Shown here piece by piece: positions 41,408-50,407 of a stretch of DNA of 64,000 bases. The notes under the pieces were generated by a model. The model did not search any database and was not told the origin of the DNA. It was given only the letters and a program-made list of their open reading frames with translations. The translations under genes and the position numbers were made by a program. Source of the DNA: Aminipila sp032051575 (GTDB taxonomy: Bacteria; Bacillota; Clostridia; Peptostreptococcales; Anaerovoracaceae); NCBI RefSeq assembly GCF_032051575.1, contig NZ_DAMBYD010000006.1, positions 1 through 64,000 on the forward strand. Direction: 5' to 3'. Every line of letters begins with the position of its first letter. The first letter of the stretch is position 1.

Positions 41408-42958
41408 ATGACAATGAAAACCGGAAAAGAATATATCGATAGCCTGCGAAAATTAGATTTGAACGTATACATGTTTGGAGAAAAGGTAAAAAATCCTGTG
41501 GATCACCCTATTATTAAACCTTCATTAAATGCGGTTGCACTAACTTATGATTTAGCGCTAGATCCTCTTTATGAAGATTTAATGACAACCAAATCTCACC
41601 TTACTGGAGAAAAAATTAATCGTTTTAATCATATATTTCAAAGCAAAGAAGACTTAGTTACAAAAGTTAAAAGACAAAGAATGCTGGGACAGAAAACAGG
41701 TTCCTGTTTTCAACGCTGTGTAGGACAAGATGCTTTTAATGCCGTTTACAGTACGGCTTATGAAGTTGACAAAAATCATTCCACCCACTATTTGGATAAT
41801 TTTATAAAGTTCTTAAATTATGTTCAGGAGGAAGATTTGATTGTTGATGGAGCGATGACTGATACGAAAGGAGACCGTAGTTTATCACCAGGCCAACAGA
41901 TTGATCCTGATCTTTATATGCATGTTGTTGAGAGATCAGAAGATGGTGTATATGTTACTGGTTGTAAAGCACACCAAACAGGTGTGGTAAATTCTCATGA
42001 AATACTTTGTATGCCTACCATGGCTATGAAGCCTGAAGATAAAGATTATTCCATTTGTTTTTCAGTTCCTACAGACACAAAAGGAATTACCATTATTTAT
42101 GGTCGTCAATCCTCTGACACAAGAAAAATGGAAGAAAGTGATATTGATGTAGGAAACAGTCAATTTGGCGGGCATGAAGCAATTGTTGTTTTTGATCACG
42201 TATTTGTTCCCAATGACCGCATTTTCTTAAATGGTGAAACAGAGTTTAGTGGCATGTTGGTAGAACGCTTTGGCGGGCACCATAGAGCAAGCTATGCTTG
42301 TAAAGTTGGTGTAGGTGATGTACTCATTGGAGCCAGTGCACTGTCTGCAGATTATAGCGGCACAGCAAAGGCTTCTCATATCAAAGATAAGTTGATTGAA
42401 ATGACTCAATTAAATGAAACAATTTATTCCTCTGCATTAGCTTGCGCCTATGAGGGTTCCCCTACCCCTTCCGGTGCTTACCTGATTGATCTGATGTTAG
42501 CGAATGTATGTAAGCAAAATGTTACTCGATTCCCTTATGAGATGGGGCGACTTGCTCAAGATATCGCTGGAGGTATTATGGTATCTCAACCTTCAGCAAT
42601 GGATTTAAACAGTAAGGAAATTGGACATTATGTGAATAAATATTTACGCGGAGTGAACTCCATATGTACAGAAAATCGTATGAGAGTTTTACGTTTGATT
42701 GAAAATCTTACTTTGGGAACAGGTGCTGTAGGATATTTAACGGAATCTATGCATGGAGCCGGCTCCCCTCAAGCACAAAGAATTATGATTTCAAGATTAG
42801 GTAATTTTGATCATAAAAAACAATTAGCTAAAAACATCGCAAAAATAGATGATGAAAAAAATGTACAATGCGTTACAGAAAATAAAGAATCAAAAGATAA
42901 AACAGAACAAAAGAGTAAAACTAAAAAACAGGAAGATAAAAGAAAAAAAATGAATTAA
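41408..42958 (+). CDS. 4-hydroxybutyryl-CoA dehydratase / vinylacetyl-CoA isomerase-like flavoprotein
   Basis: 516 residues, close along most of its length to AbfD of Clostridium aminobutyricum. The family is an FAD and [4Fe-4S] enzyme that converts 4-hydroxybutyryl-CoA to crotonyl-CoA in GABA and succinate fermentation. Visible: LMTTKS, LGQKTGSCFQRCVGQDAFNAV with cluster cysteines C100 and C104, VDGAMTDTKGDRSL, AHQTG and FGGHHRASYACKVG holding H291/H292 and C298. The C-terminus matches at HGAGSPQAQRIMIS. Odd points: a Lys/Glu-rich tail of about 35 residues (482-516) absent from the reference, and no abfT, sucD or CoA-transferase gene beside it. It has its own promoter region and terminator. 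Confidence 0.85.
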   Translation: MTMKTGKEYIDSLRKLDLNVYMFGEKVKNPVDHPIIKPSLNAVALTYDLALDPLYEDLMTTKSHLTGEKINRFNHIFQSKEDLVTKVKRQRMLGQKTGSCFQRCVGQDAFNAVYSTAYEVDKNHSTHYLDNFIKFLNYVQEEDLIVDGAMTDTKGDRSLSPGQQIDPDLYMHVVERSEDGVYVTGCKAHQTGVVNSHEILCMPTMAMKPEDKDYSICFSVPTDTKGITIIYGRQSSDTRKMEESDIDVGNSQFGGHEAIVVFDHVFVPNDRIFLNGETEFSGMLVERFGGHHRASYACKVGVGDVLIGASALSADYSGTAKASHIKDKLIEMTQLNETIYSSALACAYEGSPTPSGAYLIDLMLANVCKQNVTRFPYEMGRLAQDIAGGIMVSQPSAMDLNSKEIGHYVNKYLRGVNSICTENRMRVLRLIENLTLGTGAVGYLTESMHGAGSPQAQRIMISRLGNFDHKKQLAKNIAKIDDEKNVQCVTENKESKDKTEQKSKTKKQEDKRKKMN

Positions 42959-42975
42959 ACTATTCATTTAAAGGA

Positions 42976-43010
42976 AAAGAGTGAGTAGAGCTAAAACCTA
43001 CTCACTCTTT
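42976..43010. terminator. Intrinsic terminator of the dehydratase gene
   Basis: AAAGAGTGAGTAG/CTACTCACTCTTT, perfect 13-bp stem, 9-nt loop, 17 nt after the stop. Confidence 0.8.
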
Positions 43011-43107
43011 CATGTTCTTTTTGTCAGCAGTACATATGCAAAACAATAAAGAGAAGAAATGCAAATATCTTTATGTTATTTAATTTCCGTTTAGTATTTC
43101 GTTTCAT

Positions 43108-44319
43108 TTATCTTATTTCTGCCCTTTTATAAACACCATACAATATTGGTTGAAGAACAATACAAGGTACCAAATAGGCAGGTATAATAACAGCTATTGT
43201 TCCCATTACTTTTCCACCTATTTCATATAATCCAGAATCTTTCAGAATGACAAATACCTCTAACAACTGGTCTGGAAAAAGTGAACAGATTTGAGGTAAT
43301 GTTATAATTCTGCTTAAAAACGGGAACACACATAATAGGATAAAAGGTATCATGATTGCTACCACTGTTGAATGCGTTTTGGCTGATACAAGCATTGAAA
43401 CCGTCATGGCAAATAGAGTTCCTATATATCCTCCAAAAACAATAAGAAGGTACGCTTGAAAATATGTAACATTATAAAAACTTTTCCACATACTCCATTG
43501 TATTGGACACCCTGCGCCATCTGTTCCCAATAATAAAAGCACAATCATAGAATACAAGAATACAAATATTATGTATGTCAAAGTGGTAATTAAAAATCCC
43601 GCTCCTATTTTTGAACGAACTGCTTTATTTCTTCCTAGCTTTGTCGAAAAAAAAATAGAATCAGCCTTTAATTGGAACTCATCTGAAAAAACACCCGCTA
43701 CAAAAAATCCAATGATTAGTGCCAATATTAGAATAACCGTAGAAATATTTTGTAATAAAGCCTGCCAGCCATCTGTATATTCATAATAAAAAGGTGTTTT
43801 AAGTGCTTGATATTGTCCAATTAAGAAATCTTTTTCTGCATCTGAAAAATGCTCCTTACCTGAATCAAGCCATTCTTTTAAATTTGAAATTCTGTTTTCA
43901 TAAACCATGCCTACTTCTTCAGTTGTAACACGGTCAGCTCTATAATAATCATATTCTCCAAAGCCCACAAATGCATTACTTATCATGTCTACAATATCAG
44001 AAAACCCTTGTTTTTTTGCATATGCTTTATCTTTTTCTTGTACGATGTCAGATAAAGCTTCTTTCGAATTGTTAATTGCAGTATTTTCTTCAATTACTTT
44101 TGAAAGCACATCATCCTTAACATAACCTGCCCACTGATTTTTTAACTCTCTCAAATGTTTTGCTGCGGTAATTCCCGTTGTTGCATCTCCATTTTCATCC
44201 ACATATCTCACATTATTAATCGTGAGAATACTTACAATAATAAGTGTAACTATCAAAAACAACAGTGCCGCCTTGTTTATAGGCTTAGAAAACACTTTTT
44301 TTATTTCAAATCCAATCAT
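43108..44319 (-). CDS. ABC transporter permease (ABC-2 type)
   Basis: 403 residues. First membrane helix at about 15-35, a large exported loop (40-190) and five more helices between 190 and 400. FYYEYTDGWQALLQNISTVILILALIIGFFVAGVFSDEFQLKADSIFFSTKLGR is the usual start of the ABC-2 core (position of the EF/QLK motif). The ATG overlaps the ATPase gene stop by 4 bp. Substrate unknown; antimicrobial peptide or lipid export is common for such ECF-linked transporters. Last gene of a four-gene operon. Confidence 0.82.
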   Translation of the reverse strand: MIGFEIKKVFSKPINKAALLFLIVTLIIVSILTINNVRYVDENGDATTGITAAKHLRELKNQWAGYVKDDVLSKVIEENTAINNSKEALSDIVQEKDKAYAKKQGFSDIVDMISNAFVGFGEYDYYRADRVTTEEVGMVYENRISNLKEWLDSGKEHFSDAEKDFLIGQYQALKTPFYYEYTDGWQALLQNISTVILILALIIGFFVAGVFSDEFQLKADSIFFSTKLGRNKAVRSKIGAGFLITTLTYIIFVFLYSMIVLLLLGTDGAGCPIQWSMWKSFYNVTYFQAYLLIVFGGYIGTLFAMTVSMLVSAKTHSTVVAIMIPFILLCVFPFLSRIITLPQICSLFPDQLLEVFVILKDSGLYEIGGKVMGTIAVIIPAYLVPCIVLQPILYGVYKRAEIR

Positions 44320-45194
44320 TTTTCATCACCAACCTTTTCTCCAAAATAGTATAAAAATACATCTTCAAGGGACGGCTCTATACAAACTGCCTCAGGAAAA
44401 GGCTTTTCTGATGAAATAACGCGTAATTCTACACCATGAGATTCTGATTTCATATTAGAAACCTTATATCTTTTCATGATTGCAGATACCAAGGAATGTT
44501 CTACAAAACACTTCCAGACTTTTTCAGGCATTGAAGCTATGATTTCCTGCGATGTTCCCTTACGAACAATTTTTCCATCCTTCATTAACCAGATTTCATT
44601 GGCAATATACTCAATATCAGAAACAATATGTGTAGACAATAAAACCAAACGTTCTTCTGAAAGCTCACTAATCAAATTACGAAAGCGTATTCTTTCATTG
44701 GGGTCAAGTCCTGCGGTAGGTTCATCAAGTATTAAAATCTGGGGATTGTTTAACATTGCCTGTGCAATTCCAGCTCGACGTTTCATACCACCAGATAATT
44801 TCTTCATTTTTTTATTTGCTGATTTGGTAAGTCCCACTTGAGCGATCAGCTCTTTTACGGCTTTTTTTGCCACAGCGGGGCGGATTCCTTTAATTGTAGC
44901 AATGTAAAGAAGATAATCTTGCACTGTAAACTCAGGATAAAACCCGAAGTCCTGTGGTAAATACCCTAATAAATTTCTATATTCCCCGTCCATTTTAAAA
45001 ATATCTTTTCCATTGCAGGTTATACGTCCACTTGTAGGCCTGAGTAAAGTACAGAGCATCCTCATTAAAGTGGTTTTTCCTGCACCATTAACACCTAACA
45101 AACCATACACACCATTAGTCATCGTAAGGTTCATATGGTCTACAGCGGTAAAATCGCCAAAACTCTTTGTTAAATCAATCAATTCCAATTCCAT
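44316..45194 (-). CDS. ABC transporter ATP-binding protein
   Basis: 292 residues. Walker A GVNGAGKTT, Q-loop GYLPQDFG, signature LSGGMKRR, Walker B ILILDEPTAGLDP and switch His in LLSTHIVSD. The last 70 residues form the extra domain often found in drug or bacteriocin self-protection ATPases. GGGAGG precedes the ATG, which lies inside the end of the membrane-protein gene (20-bp overlap). Partner of the permease that follows. Confidence 0.9.
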   Translation of the reverse strand: MELELIDLTKSFGDFTAVDHMNLTMTNGVYGLLGVNGAGKTTLMRMLCTLLRPTSGRITCNGKDIFKMDGEYRNLLGYLPQDFGFYPEFTVQDYLLYIATIKGIRPAVAKKAVKELIAQVGLTKSANKKMKKLSGGMKRRAGIAQAMLNNPQILILDEPTAGLDPNERIRFRNLISELSEERLVLLSTHIVSDIEYIANEIWLMKDGKIVRKGTSQEIIASMPEKVWKCFVEHSLVSAIMKRYKVSNMKSESHGVELRVISSEKPFPEAVCIEPSLEDVFLYYFGEKVGDEK

Positions 45195-45939
45195 TAAAAT
45201 CCACCTCCCAATATTTGTTACAACTATTTAAAGTACGATAAACAGTAATACATAAGAAAATAAGTGCAAACATCACTAAAGCCAGCCATATTGGCAATGT
45301 AATTATTGTATATACCCTTTCACTTAAAGTGATAAGTGACCATAATGCACTCCACACAATACATAAGGTAATTGCAACAGCTTCATTTAAAATATATTTG
45401 TTGCACAATGTACCAAAACAAATACAAGCTGTTACAATCATTGGCAAAAGAAACTGAACAAGCAACTTCGTCAGTTCAAAATGCAATTCCATTGTTACTG
45501 TTGCACAGAATATAGTAAGCAGCAAAATGTCTACTATACCAAACAATACCATACGTGCTGCATAGATTTGCCTCAGGGAATAGTAGGCGGATTCCTCTAT
45601 TTCCATACACCTGCATGATCTATTTTTCCAGAATTCTGGAATAATAAGAATTACAAACAATGACGCCATAACTCCCATCCCCCTCTGGATATAGGTATCC
45701 TCATATGCGGATACCAACATTATTCTTAATATGAATAAAAGTACAAATTGAAAAATCCACCATCTTTTCTGTATCAATTTCAACTGTGCCCATAAAAATT
45801 CGTGGTAAGATAACCTATTCTCCTGTTCTGTTGCATAAAATACTTCCTTTGATTGTCTGATTGTTTCCTGTATTTTTTCCTCCGCTGTCTCTGCTTGTAC
45901 TATTTTGCTATAGTTCATAAGTTGTTCTTCCAGATTCAT
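45175..45939 (-). CDS. Membrane protein of the ECF-ABC operon, possible anti-sigma factor
   Basis: 254 residues. Cytosolic N-terminus of about 60 residues, helical (EEKIQETIRQSKEVFYATEQ), then about six membrane helices to residue 245. The gene overlaps the sigma-factor gene by 32 bp and the ATPase gene by 20 bp, so translation is coupled. A cytosolic helical head attached to a membrane domain and encoded directly after an ECF gene suggests an anti-sigma factor, but no known family motif is seen. It could also be a second permease subunit. Confidence 0.7.
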   Translation of the reverse strand: MNLEEQLMNYSKIVQAETAEEKIQETIRQSKEVFYATEQENRLSYHEFLWAQLKLIQKRWWIFQFVLLFILRIMLVSAYEDTYIQRGMGVMASLFVILIIPEFWKNRSCRCMEIEESAYYSLRQIYAARMVLFGIVDILLLTIFCATVTMELHFELTKLLVQFLLPMIVTACICFGTLCNKYILNEAVAITLCIVWSALWSLITLSERVYTIITLPIWLALVMFALIFLCITVYRTLNSCNKYWEVDFNGIGID

Positions 45940-46468
45940 ATATTTCCTCCTCTCCCAACAGTTTTTCCAATTGTATTTTTGCTCGTTTAAGCCGATATTT
46001 TACTAATGGCAAGCTTATTTTCAGTACACCAGCTATTTCTTTCAGTTTAAGTTCCTGAAAATAATAAAGGATAAGAACCTCATAAAATTCATTTGGCAGT
46101 TGCTTTAATGCCCACTCAATAGTAAGTTTATTTACTACATCTGACATCTGATGTTCTACCGGTTCTGCTTTTTCGCTTAATTTCATGTCTTTGATAGGTA
46201 TCTCTTTTTTCTTTTTATAAAAATCTCTACATAAATTTCCAGATATCGTATATAAGTAATTTTTCGTCTTTCCTTTATAATGATAATCAGACACTTTTGC
46301 GAAAAACCGCGCAAAAGTTTCCTGCGTTAAATCTTCAGCATATTCTTTATCAAAGCAATGATAATTGCAGTATGTCAAAATTTCTTTATAGTACTTATGG
46401 ATAAATAAATCAAAAGCCTTTTCATCCCCTTGCTTTATTTTCCTAATCAATAGAAAATCAGCGTCCAC
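45908..46468 (-). CDS. ECF-type RNA polymerase sigma factor
   Basis: About 187 residues from GTG 46468, chosen since AAGGAGG lies 5 nt before it; an upstream ATG at 46486 has no site. Region 2: FDLFIHKYYKEILTYCNYHCFDKEYAEDLTQETFARFFAKV. Region 4: WALKQLPNEFYEVLILYYFQELKLKEIAGVLKISLPLVKYRLKRAKIQLEKLL. It likely directs transcription of this operon and possibly other envelope genes. The arrangement of sigma gene, membrane protein and ABC transporter recalls the sigY operon of Bacillus. Confidence 0.9.
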   Translation of the reverse strand: MDADFLLIRKIKQGDEKAFDLFIHKYYKEILTYCNYHCFDKEYAEDLTQETFARFFAKVSDYHYKGKTKNYLYTISGNLCRDFYKKKKEIPIKDMKLSEKAEPVEHQMSDVVNKLTIEWALKQLPNEFYEVLILYYFQELKLKEIAGVLKISLPLVKYRLKRAKIQLEKLLGEEEIYESGRTTYEL

Positions 46469-46602
46469 AAAATCCTCCTTTCTCATTTATTATCAATGTT
46501 CAAAATATTTTTTCCATTCTATTATGTATAACGAATCAGAAATGCAAAAAGATAGTCCACATTTAAAAAAAGTTATTTACGACTTGATAGTAGCAATCTA
46601 AA

Positions 46603-46628
46603 AGGGATACCGTTCTTCCAGTATCCCT
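46603..46628. repeat. Hairpin with conserved loop, copy 1 (also a possible terminator)
   Basis: AGGGATAC/GTATCCCT stem with loop CGTTCTTCCA. Nearly the same hairpin, loop included, is at 59222-59249. It ends the WG-repeat gene unit (minus strand followed by TTTT) and lies 135 bp before the sigma gene. Confidence 0.6.
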
Positions 46629-46639
46629 CTTCCTTAAAT

Positions 46640-48085
46640 CTATTCTGTTGTATCTTCCCAATTTGAGAGGTGTATGACAACTACCCCATAGCTACCATTT
46701 TTTCTAACTATTACCTGTTGATCTTTTCCATCATTTAAAATTCCCCCTATATAATCAAATTCCGCAGGAAGTAAAACTTTCCCGGTTTTATCTAACAGAC
46801 CTACTTTATAATCCTTACCTAAAAAATTTGATCTATGTTCTGCAAATTGAATAGTTCCATCAGAAAAGTAATTACCGCCATATTCTTCGTCTAAGTCATA
46901 GCCCTTTACCTTTTTAGTTTCAAATAAAACCTTTCCACTTGTATCTACATACTTTATTTTATCTGCATATTCTACTACAGAAACACCTTCTGAAAAGTCA
47001 TACATTTTTATACAATCTGAAAAATCTGCAATGATTTCTTCGTTTCCATCTACTATATGCCAGCCATTTTCATCTTCATTTACTGTCCTTGCATTTTTAA
47101 AAATATCTTCCTTAGTCATTGTTACATCAGCATTATAAACAGCACTTTTTCCAACTGGATTAACGTATTCAAACTTATGGTTTGCTCTAAATTTCCACGT
47201 TTCATCTACTGGAATAGGATTAAACTGATAATCCATACAATACAGTATCTCATTGCCTTTTTTATCAAGCTTTGTCAGATATATTATTTGCTGCTCCTTG
47301 TTACATTCTATAGAATAATATTCAAGTGGAACCAGTATCTCACCTTTAAGATTGATTATCCCCATTTTTTCATCATTAAACATTGTATCTTCATACCCTA
47401 AAACAAAACACCCTTTCATCCCAGGTACATTGCTAACCTTACTGTACGGGCTTTCATAAACAACTTCACCTTTTTCATTGATTACAAGAACTTTCTTTTT
47501 AAAAAGAAGATTCTTTGATTGTTCCCAAGGCACCCCAACAACTGCATAACCATCTTGAAAATACTCACCTTCACAATAATTACCCCTTACATAATCACTG
47601 CCGTCAAAGTTATAATAATGAACTATATTTTTCAAATCAGCATATGCATCTTCATCTGGGTTATAATATAATGCCTTTATGTAATTTTCATCTTTATCAA
47701 TACTAAGATAATTGTATTTGGGCTGGATTATGACCTTTCCATTTTTATCTTCTACTCCAAAATAAGTTTCGTAATAGCTAGAAATTCCACCTTTCACTTT
47801 TTCTTGTCTTGTTACCAACCCAAGTCCTATTTCTTCAAGGCTTTTCTGAGTAATGTATGCATCCTTAGCTTCATAATCAAAGTCTTTGCTTAAGGGAATT
47901 ATCCATTCTACACCTTCAACACCACAGTTTTTTTCTGCTAAATTTTTGTATACACCATACCCCTGCCATATTAATATAAAACAACACGCAAAGCATAAAA
48001 TTCTAATCAATATAGTTTTGCCTATACTTCTTTCTATTTTTTCTTTACTTGCACAATAAGCTTGTGAATTTTGATTTCCTAACAT
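46640..48085 (-). CDS. WG-repeat protein, membrane-anchored
   Basis: 481 residues. One membrane helix at about 25-42 after a short cytosolic head, so most of the protein is outside. It contains WG-type beta repeats: GVEDKNGKVIIQPKYNYLS, GIINLKGEILVPLEYYSI, YVDTSGKVLFETKKV and GLLDKTGKVLLPAEFDYIG. Function of WG repeats is unclear; they often sit on envelope proteins. Its ATG overlaps the end of the PadR gene, so the two are cotranscribed. Confidence 0.82.
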   Translation of the reverse strand: MLGNQNSQAYCASKEKIERSIGKTILIRILCFACCFILIWQGYGVYKNLAEKNCGVEGVEWIIPLSKDFDYEAKDAYITQKSLEEIGLGLVTRQEKVKGGISSYYETYFGVEDKNGKVIIQPKYNYLSIDKDENYIKALYYNPDEDAYADLKNIVHYYNFDGSDYVRGNYCEGEYFQDGYAVVGVPWEQSKNLLFKKKVLVINEKGEVVYESPYSKVSNVPGMKGCFVLGYEDTMFNDEKMGIINLKGEILVPLEYYSIECNKEQQIIYLTKLDKKGNEILYCMDYQFNPIPVDETWKFRANHKFEYVNPVGKSAVYNADVTMTKEDIFKNARTVNEDENGWHIVDGNEEIIADFSDCIKMYDFSEGVSVVEYADKIKYVDTSGKVLFETKKVKGYDLDEEYGGNYFSDGTIQFAEHRSNFLGKDYKVGLLDKTGKVLLPAEFDYIGGILNDGKDQQVIVRKNGSYGVVVIHLSNWEDTTE

Positions 48086-48585
48086 GACGGTACCAATATG
48101 CCTTTCCCGATTTTACCTTTTCCTAAATGTCCATCAAGCCATTTTTTATTATCTTGCCCTTCTTTTTCTTCTTTTTGTGTCTTCTCTTCTCTCTTTTTTT
48201 CTTCAGTATCTAATTCTTCAACCGGCATTGTTATCCCGCTGGATGTATCATTGGGAGGCTGAGGTCTTTCTCCATTAAAATTCATAAATTTATCACCATC
48301 AGCTACCATTTTATTTAACCGGTCATATTCTCCCATTAATATTCCCTGACCTTTTTCCGTCAATGTATATATTTTTCTTCGGCTCTCTTCTGCCGTCTGT
48401 ACTATTATTTTTTCCTGTTCAAATCTTCCTAAAAGTGTATATAATGTACCAGCACCAACTAGCACTCTGCCTTCTGTTATTTCAGAAATCATTTGCATAA
48501 TTCCATATCCATGATTTTCTTTTATTAAAGATAATAAAATATAATACATTGGTTCTGTCAATGTCTTTAATTGCTCTCTTGCCAT
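48079..48585 (-). CDS. PadR-family transcriptional regulator
   Basis: 168 residues. Winged helix with TEPMYYILLSLIKENHGYGIMQMI, VGAGTLYTLLGRFEQEKII and RRKIYTLTEKGQGIL, the PadR pattern. The C-terminal part is unusually charged (KKREEKTQKEEKEGQDNKKW) after a Pro-rich stretch, longer than in typical small PadR proteins. GGAGG precedes the ATG. In an operon with a DUF2812 gene upstream and a WG-repeat gene downstream, a common partnership. Confidence 0.87.
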   Translation of the reverse strand: MAREQLKTLTEPMYYILLSLIKENHGYGIMQMISEITEGRVLVGAGTLYTLLGRFEQEKIIVQTAEESRRKIYTLTEKGQGILMGEYDRLNKMVADGDKFMNFNGERPQPPNDTSSGITMPVEELDTEEKKREEKTQKEEKEGQDNKKWLDGHLGKGKIGKGILVPSC

Positions 48586-48622
48586 TTTTTTATTTCCTCC
48601 ATTTTTCTACAATTTACACATT

Positions 48623-49516
48623 TTAGCACATGCATTGTAAGTATATCGAAAACGCAAATAACCAGCTGAAGTCAAATATAAAATCTATTATCCTTAAATA
48701 ACTCTTATCTGGTTTAGTCATATAGATATAGTTTATTACAAACATTCCACAAAAACCCACTAGTGCCATTGCAAAATAAATATCTTTTCCAAACAATAGT
48801 ACTTCATTTCTAGATATAAAATCATTTTCCCAAATTTTGTACCCAAACCCCAATATGGGCATCATACCCATTAACAATATTAAAGAATTATCACCGTAAA
48901 ACTCCCAAACCCGCCATTTTTTAAGCAGCACATTTTCAGGCAGCTGTCCTGTATTTTCCATACTTTTTTTACAGTTGCTCCGATACATTATATTTAAAGT
49001 TATACTTACTGCCGCATCTATTAGACACATGGTTAATGCAACCATTAGAGCATATGATACGATTAAACAGTGTACATCTATCAGTTGAAAATTGAAATAT
49101 AATAAGAATGCCGTTCCTAGCAATTGTAATATTAGCCACATATCTGTTGAAGGCTTTCCATATTCTTTTAAATTTTCATATTCTGCCTGTTCCTCCGAAT
49201 ATATCGAAATATTGTTTTTATTAGTTGTTTTAAAAATATTTAACTTTTTATTATAGGTATCTAGATAATGCCATCCTAAATCATCATAAAATCTGTAGTA
49301 TTCCTCTTTTTCACTATCCGTCATAGACCCCTTTAAATCAATGTTATATGTAATTTTATTTTCATCTTTTGTTTTTTCAAACATAGCCCAATTTCTAAGC
49401 CATCCTTTAGATGTTGTTTTAAATTCCCACCCCTTTTGAGACATTTTATTTAGCAAATTTTCAGCATCTCTATAATCATACGGCCCATATCTAAAAGGCC
49501 TTATTGTGTATTTCAT
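48623..49516 (-). CDS. DUF2812-domain membrane protein
   Basis: About 297 residues from ATG 49516, with GGGGGA at 8 nt; an ATG further upstream at 49540 lacks a site. The N-terminal domain (1-110) is DUF2812: YDYRDAENLLNKMSQKGWEFKT, YNIDLKGSMTDSEKEEYYRFYDDLGWHYL. About four membrane helices follow (130-170, 210-285). DUF2812 proteins are commonly paired with PadR regulators and probably report on, or alter, the membrane. The promoter region 49541-49648 has palindromes that may be the PadR operator. Confidence 0.8.
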   Translation of the reverse strand: MKYTIRPFRYGPYDYRDAENLLNKMSQKGWEFKTTSKGWLRNWAMFEKTKDENKITYNIDLKGSMTDSEKEEYYRFYDDLGWHYLDTYNKKLNIFKTTNKNNISIYSEEQAEYENLKEYGKPSTDMWLILQLLGTAFLLYFNFQLIDVHCLIVSYALMVALTMCLIDAAVSITLNIMYRSNCKKSMENTGQLPENVLLKKWRVWEFYGDNSLILLMGMMPILGFGYKIWENDFISRNEVLLFGKDIYFAMALVGFCGMFVINYIYMTKPDKSYLRIIDFIFDFSWLFAFSIYLQCMC

Positions 49517-49575
49517 AATAAATATCCCCCAATAGCACACTACTCTTTTGATTTAAATTGTATAGATTCCAATTA

Positions 49576-49617
49576 TAGATTATATATATCTAATATTGAT
49601 ATATCCATAATCAATAT
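49576..49617. promoter_or_regulatory. AT-rich palindromes, candidate PadR operator
   Basis: TAGAT-N7-ATCTA (49576-49592) followed directly by ATATTGAT-N9-ATCAATAT (49593-49617), both perfect, 60-100 bp before the DUF2812-padR operon start. Confidence 0.4.
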
Positions 49618-49648
49618 ACTTTATAAAGTTACTCATGTCAATAAAAAA

Positions 49649-49697
49649 GACGGCGAATATTTTGTCATTCCTAAAAATATACAAAATATCCGTCGTC
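49649..49697. terminator. Intrinsic terminator after the surface-protein operon
   Basis: GACGGCGAATATTTTGT pairs with ACAAAATATCCGTCGTC with two G-U type pairs. T6 follows on the minus strand, 30 bp past the stop at 49729. Confidence 0.8.
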
Positions 49698-49728
49698 GTT
49701 TAGTTACTTCTCAGTCTTAGTACTCATA

Positions 49729-50379
49729 TTAAACTACTTTAAATCCACTTTTTAAAGTGTACTTTATTGTAATGTTGTTAGTTCCTGCTTGAAGTTCAAT
49801 GGAATCGCTTCCATTCAAACATGTAACAAATTCATACTTATCCTCATAACTGTATTTTTTGAAATTTATTTTATCATCAACAGTAAGTTTATCTACAGTC
49901 TCGTAATCATCACATACTACATCGCCCTGTTGGAATAAATGATGAATAATTAAAGTACTCTCCTCTTTTGGCAGTTCTGCAACTGGCTGTACAGCAGGTG
50001 CCTCTACTGCCGGAGTTTCTACTGCTGGTGCCTCATTACCTGGTTTGTCAACAGCTGGCTGCTCAGTAACTGGTGCTTCTACTACTGGCTTTTCAGATGC
50101 TGGTTTTTCTACTACTGGCTGCTCAACAGCCGGTGTTTCCTCTACTTGCGTATCTGTTGGAATTTCAGTAACTGGTGCTTCATCAGCTGGTATTTCCGCT
50201 ACAAGCGGCTCAGTAACCGGGGCTTCCACTGAAGGCGTTTCTACTGCAGGCTGTTCTGTGACTTGTCCTTCTACCGTAGGCGTCTCTACTGCTGCTTCAT
50301 CCGTAGCAAAAGCCATTGTTGGTATAGCGAAAGTTACCATCAAAGCAACCAACATGACACTTATTTTTCTTTTTACCAT
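49729..50379 (-). CDS. Secreted Pro/Val/Glu-repeat protein
   Basis: 216 residues. Signal peptide 1-25 ends AFA. Residues about 28-140 are low-complexity repeats of the form VETPxVExPVTEQPAVE, an extended wall-spanning or spacer type. Residues about 142-216 form a small beta-rich domain (STLIIHHLFQQGD, YEFVTCLNGSDSIEL, NNITIKYTL) with two Cys, similar in look to MucBP/SHIRT-type modules. No LPXTG or membrane anchor. It follows the LPXTG gene by 28 bp and is likely cotranscribed. Confidence 0.8.
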   Translation of the reverse strand: MVKRKISVMLVALMVTFAIPTMAFATDEAAVETPTVEGQVTEQPAVETPSVEAPVTEPLVAEIPADEAPVTEIPTDTQVEETPAVEQPVVEKPASEKPVVEAPVTEQPAVDKPGNEAPAVETPAVEAPAVQPVAELPKEESTLIIHHLFQQGDVVCDDYETVDKLTVDDKINFKKYSYEDKYEFVTCLNGSDSIELQAGTNNITIKYTLKSGFKVV

Positions 50380-50407
50380 ACTAATTCTCCTCTTTAATTC
50401 TTTAACC

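Noticed and set aside
46469..46486. Upstream ATG for the first ECF sigma gene
   Set aside because: AAGGAGG lies inside this extension, placed correctly for GTG 46468.
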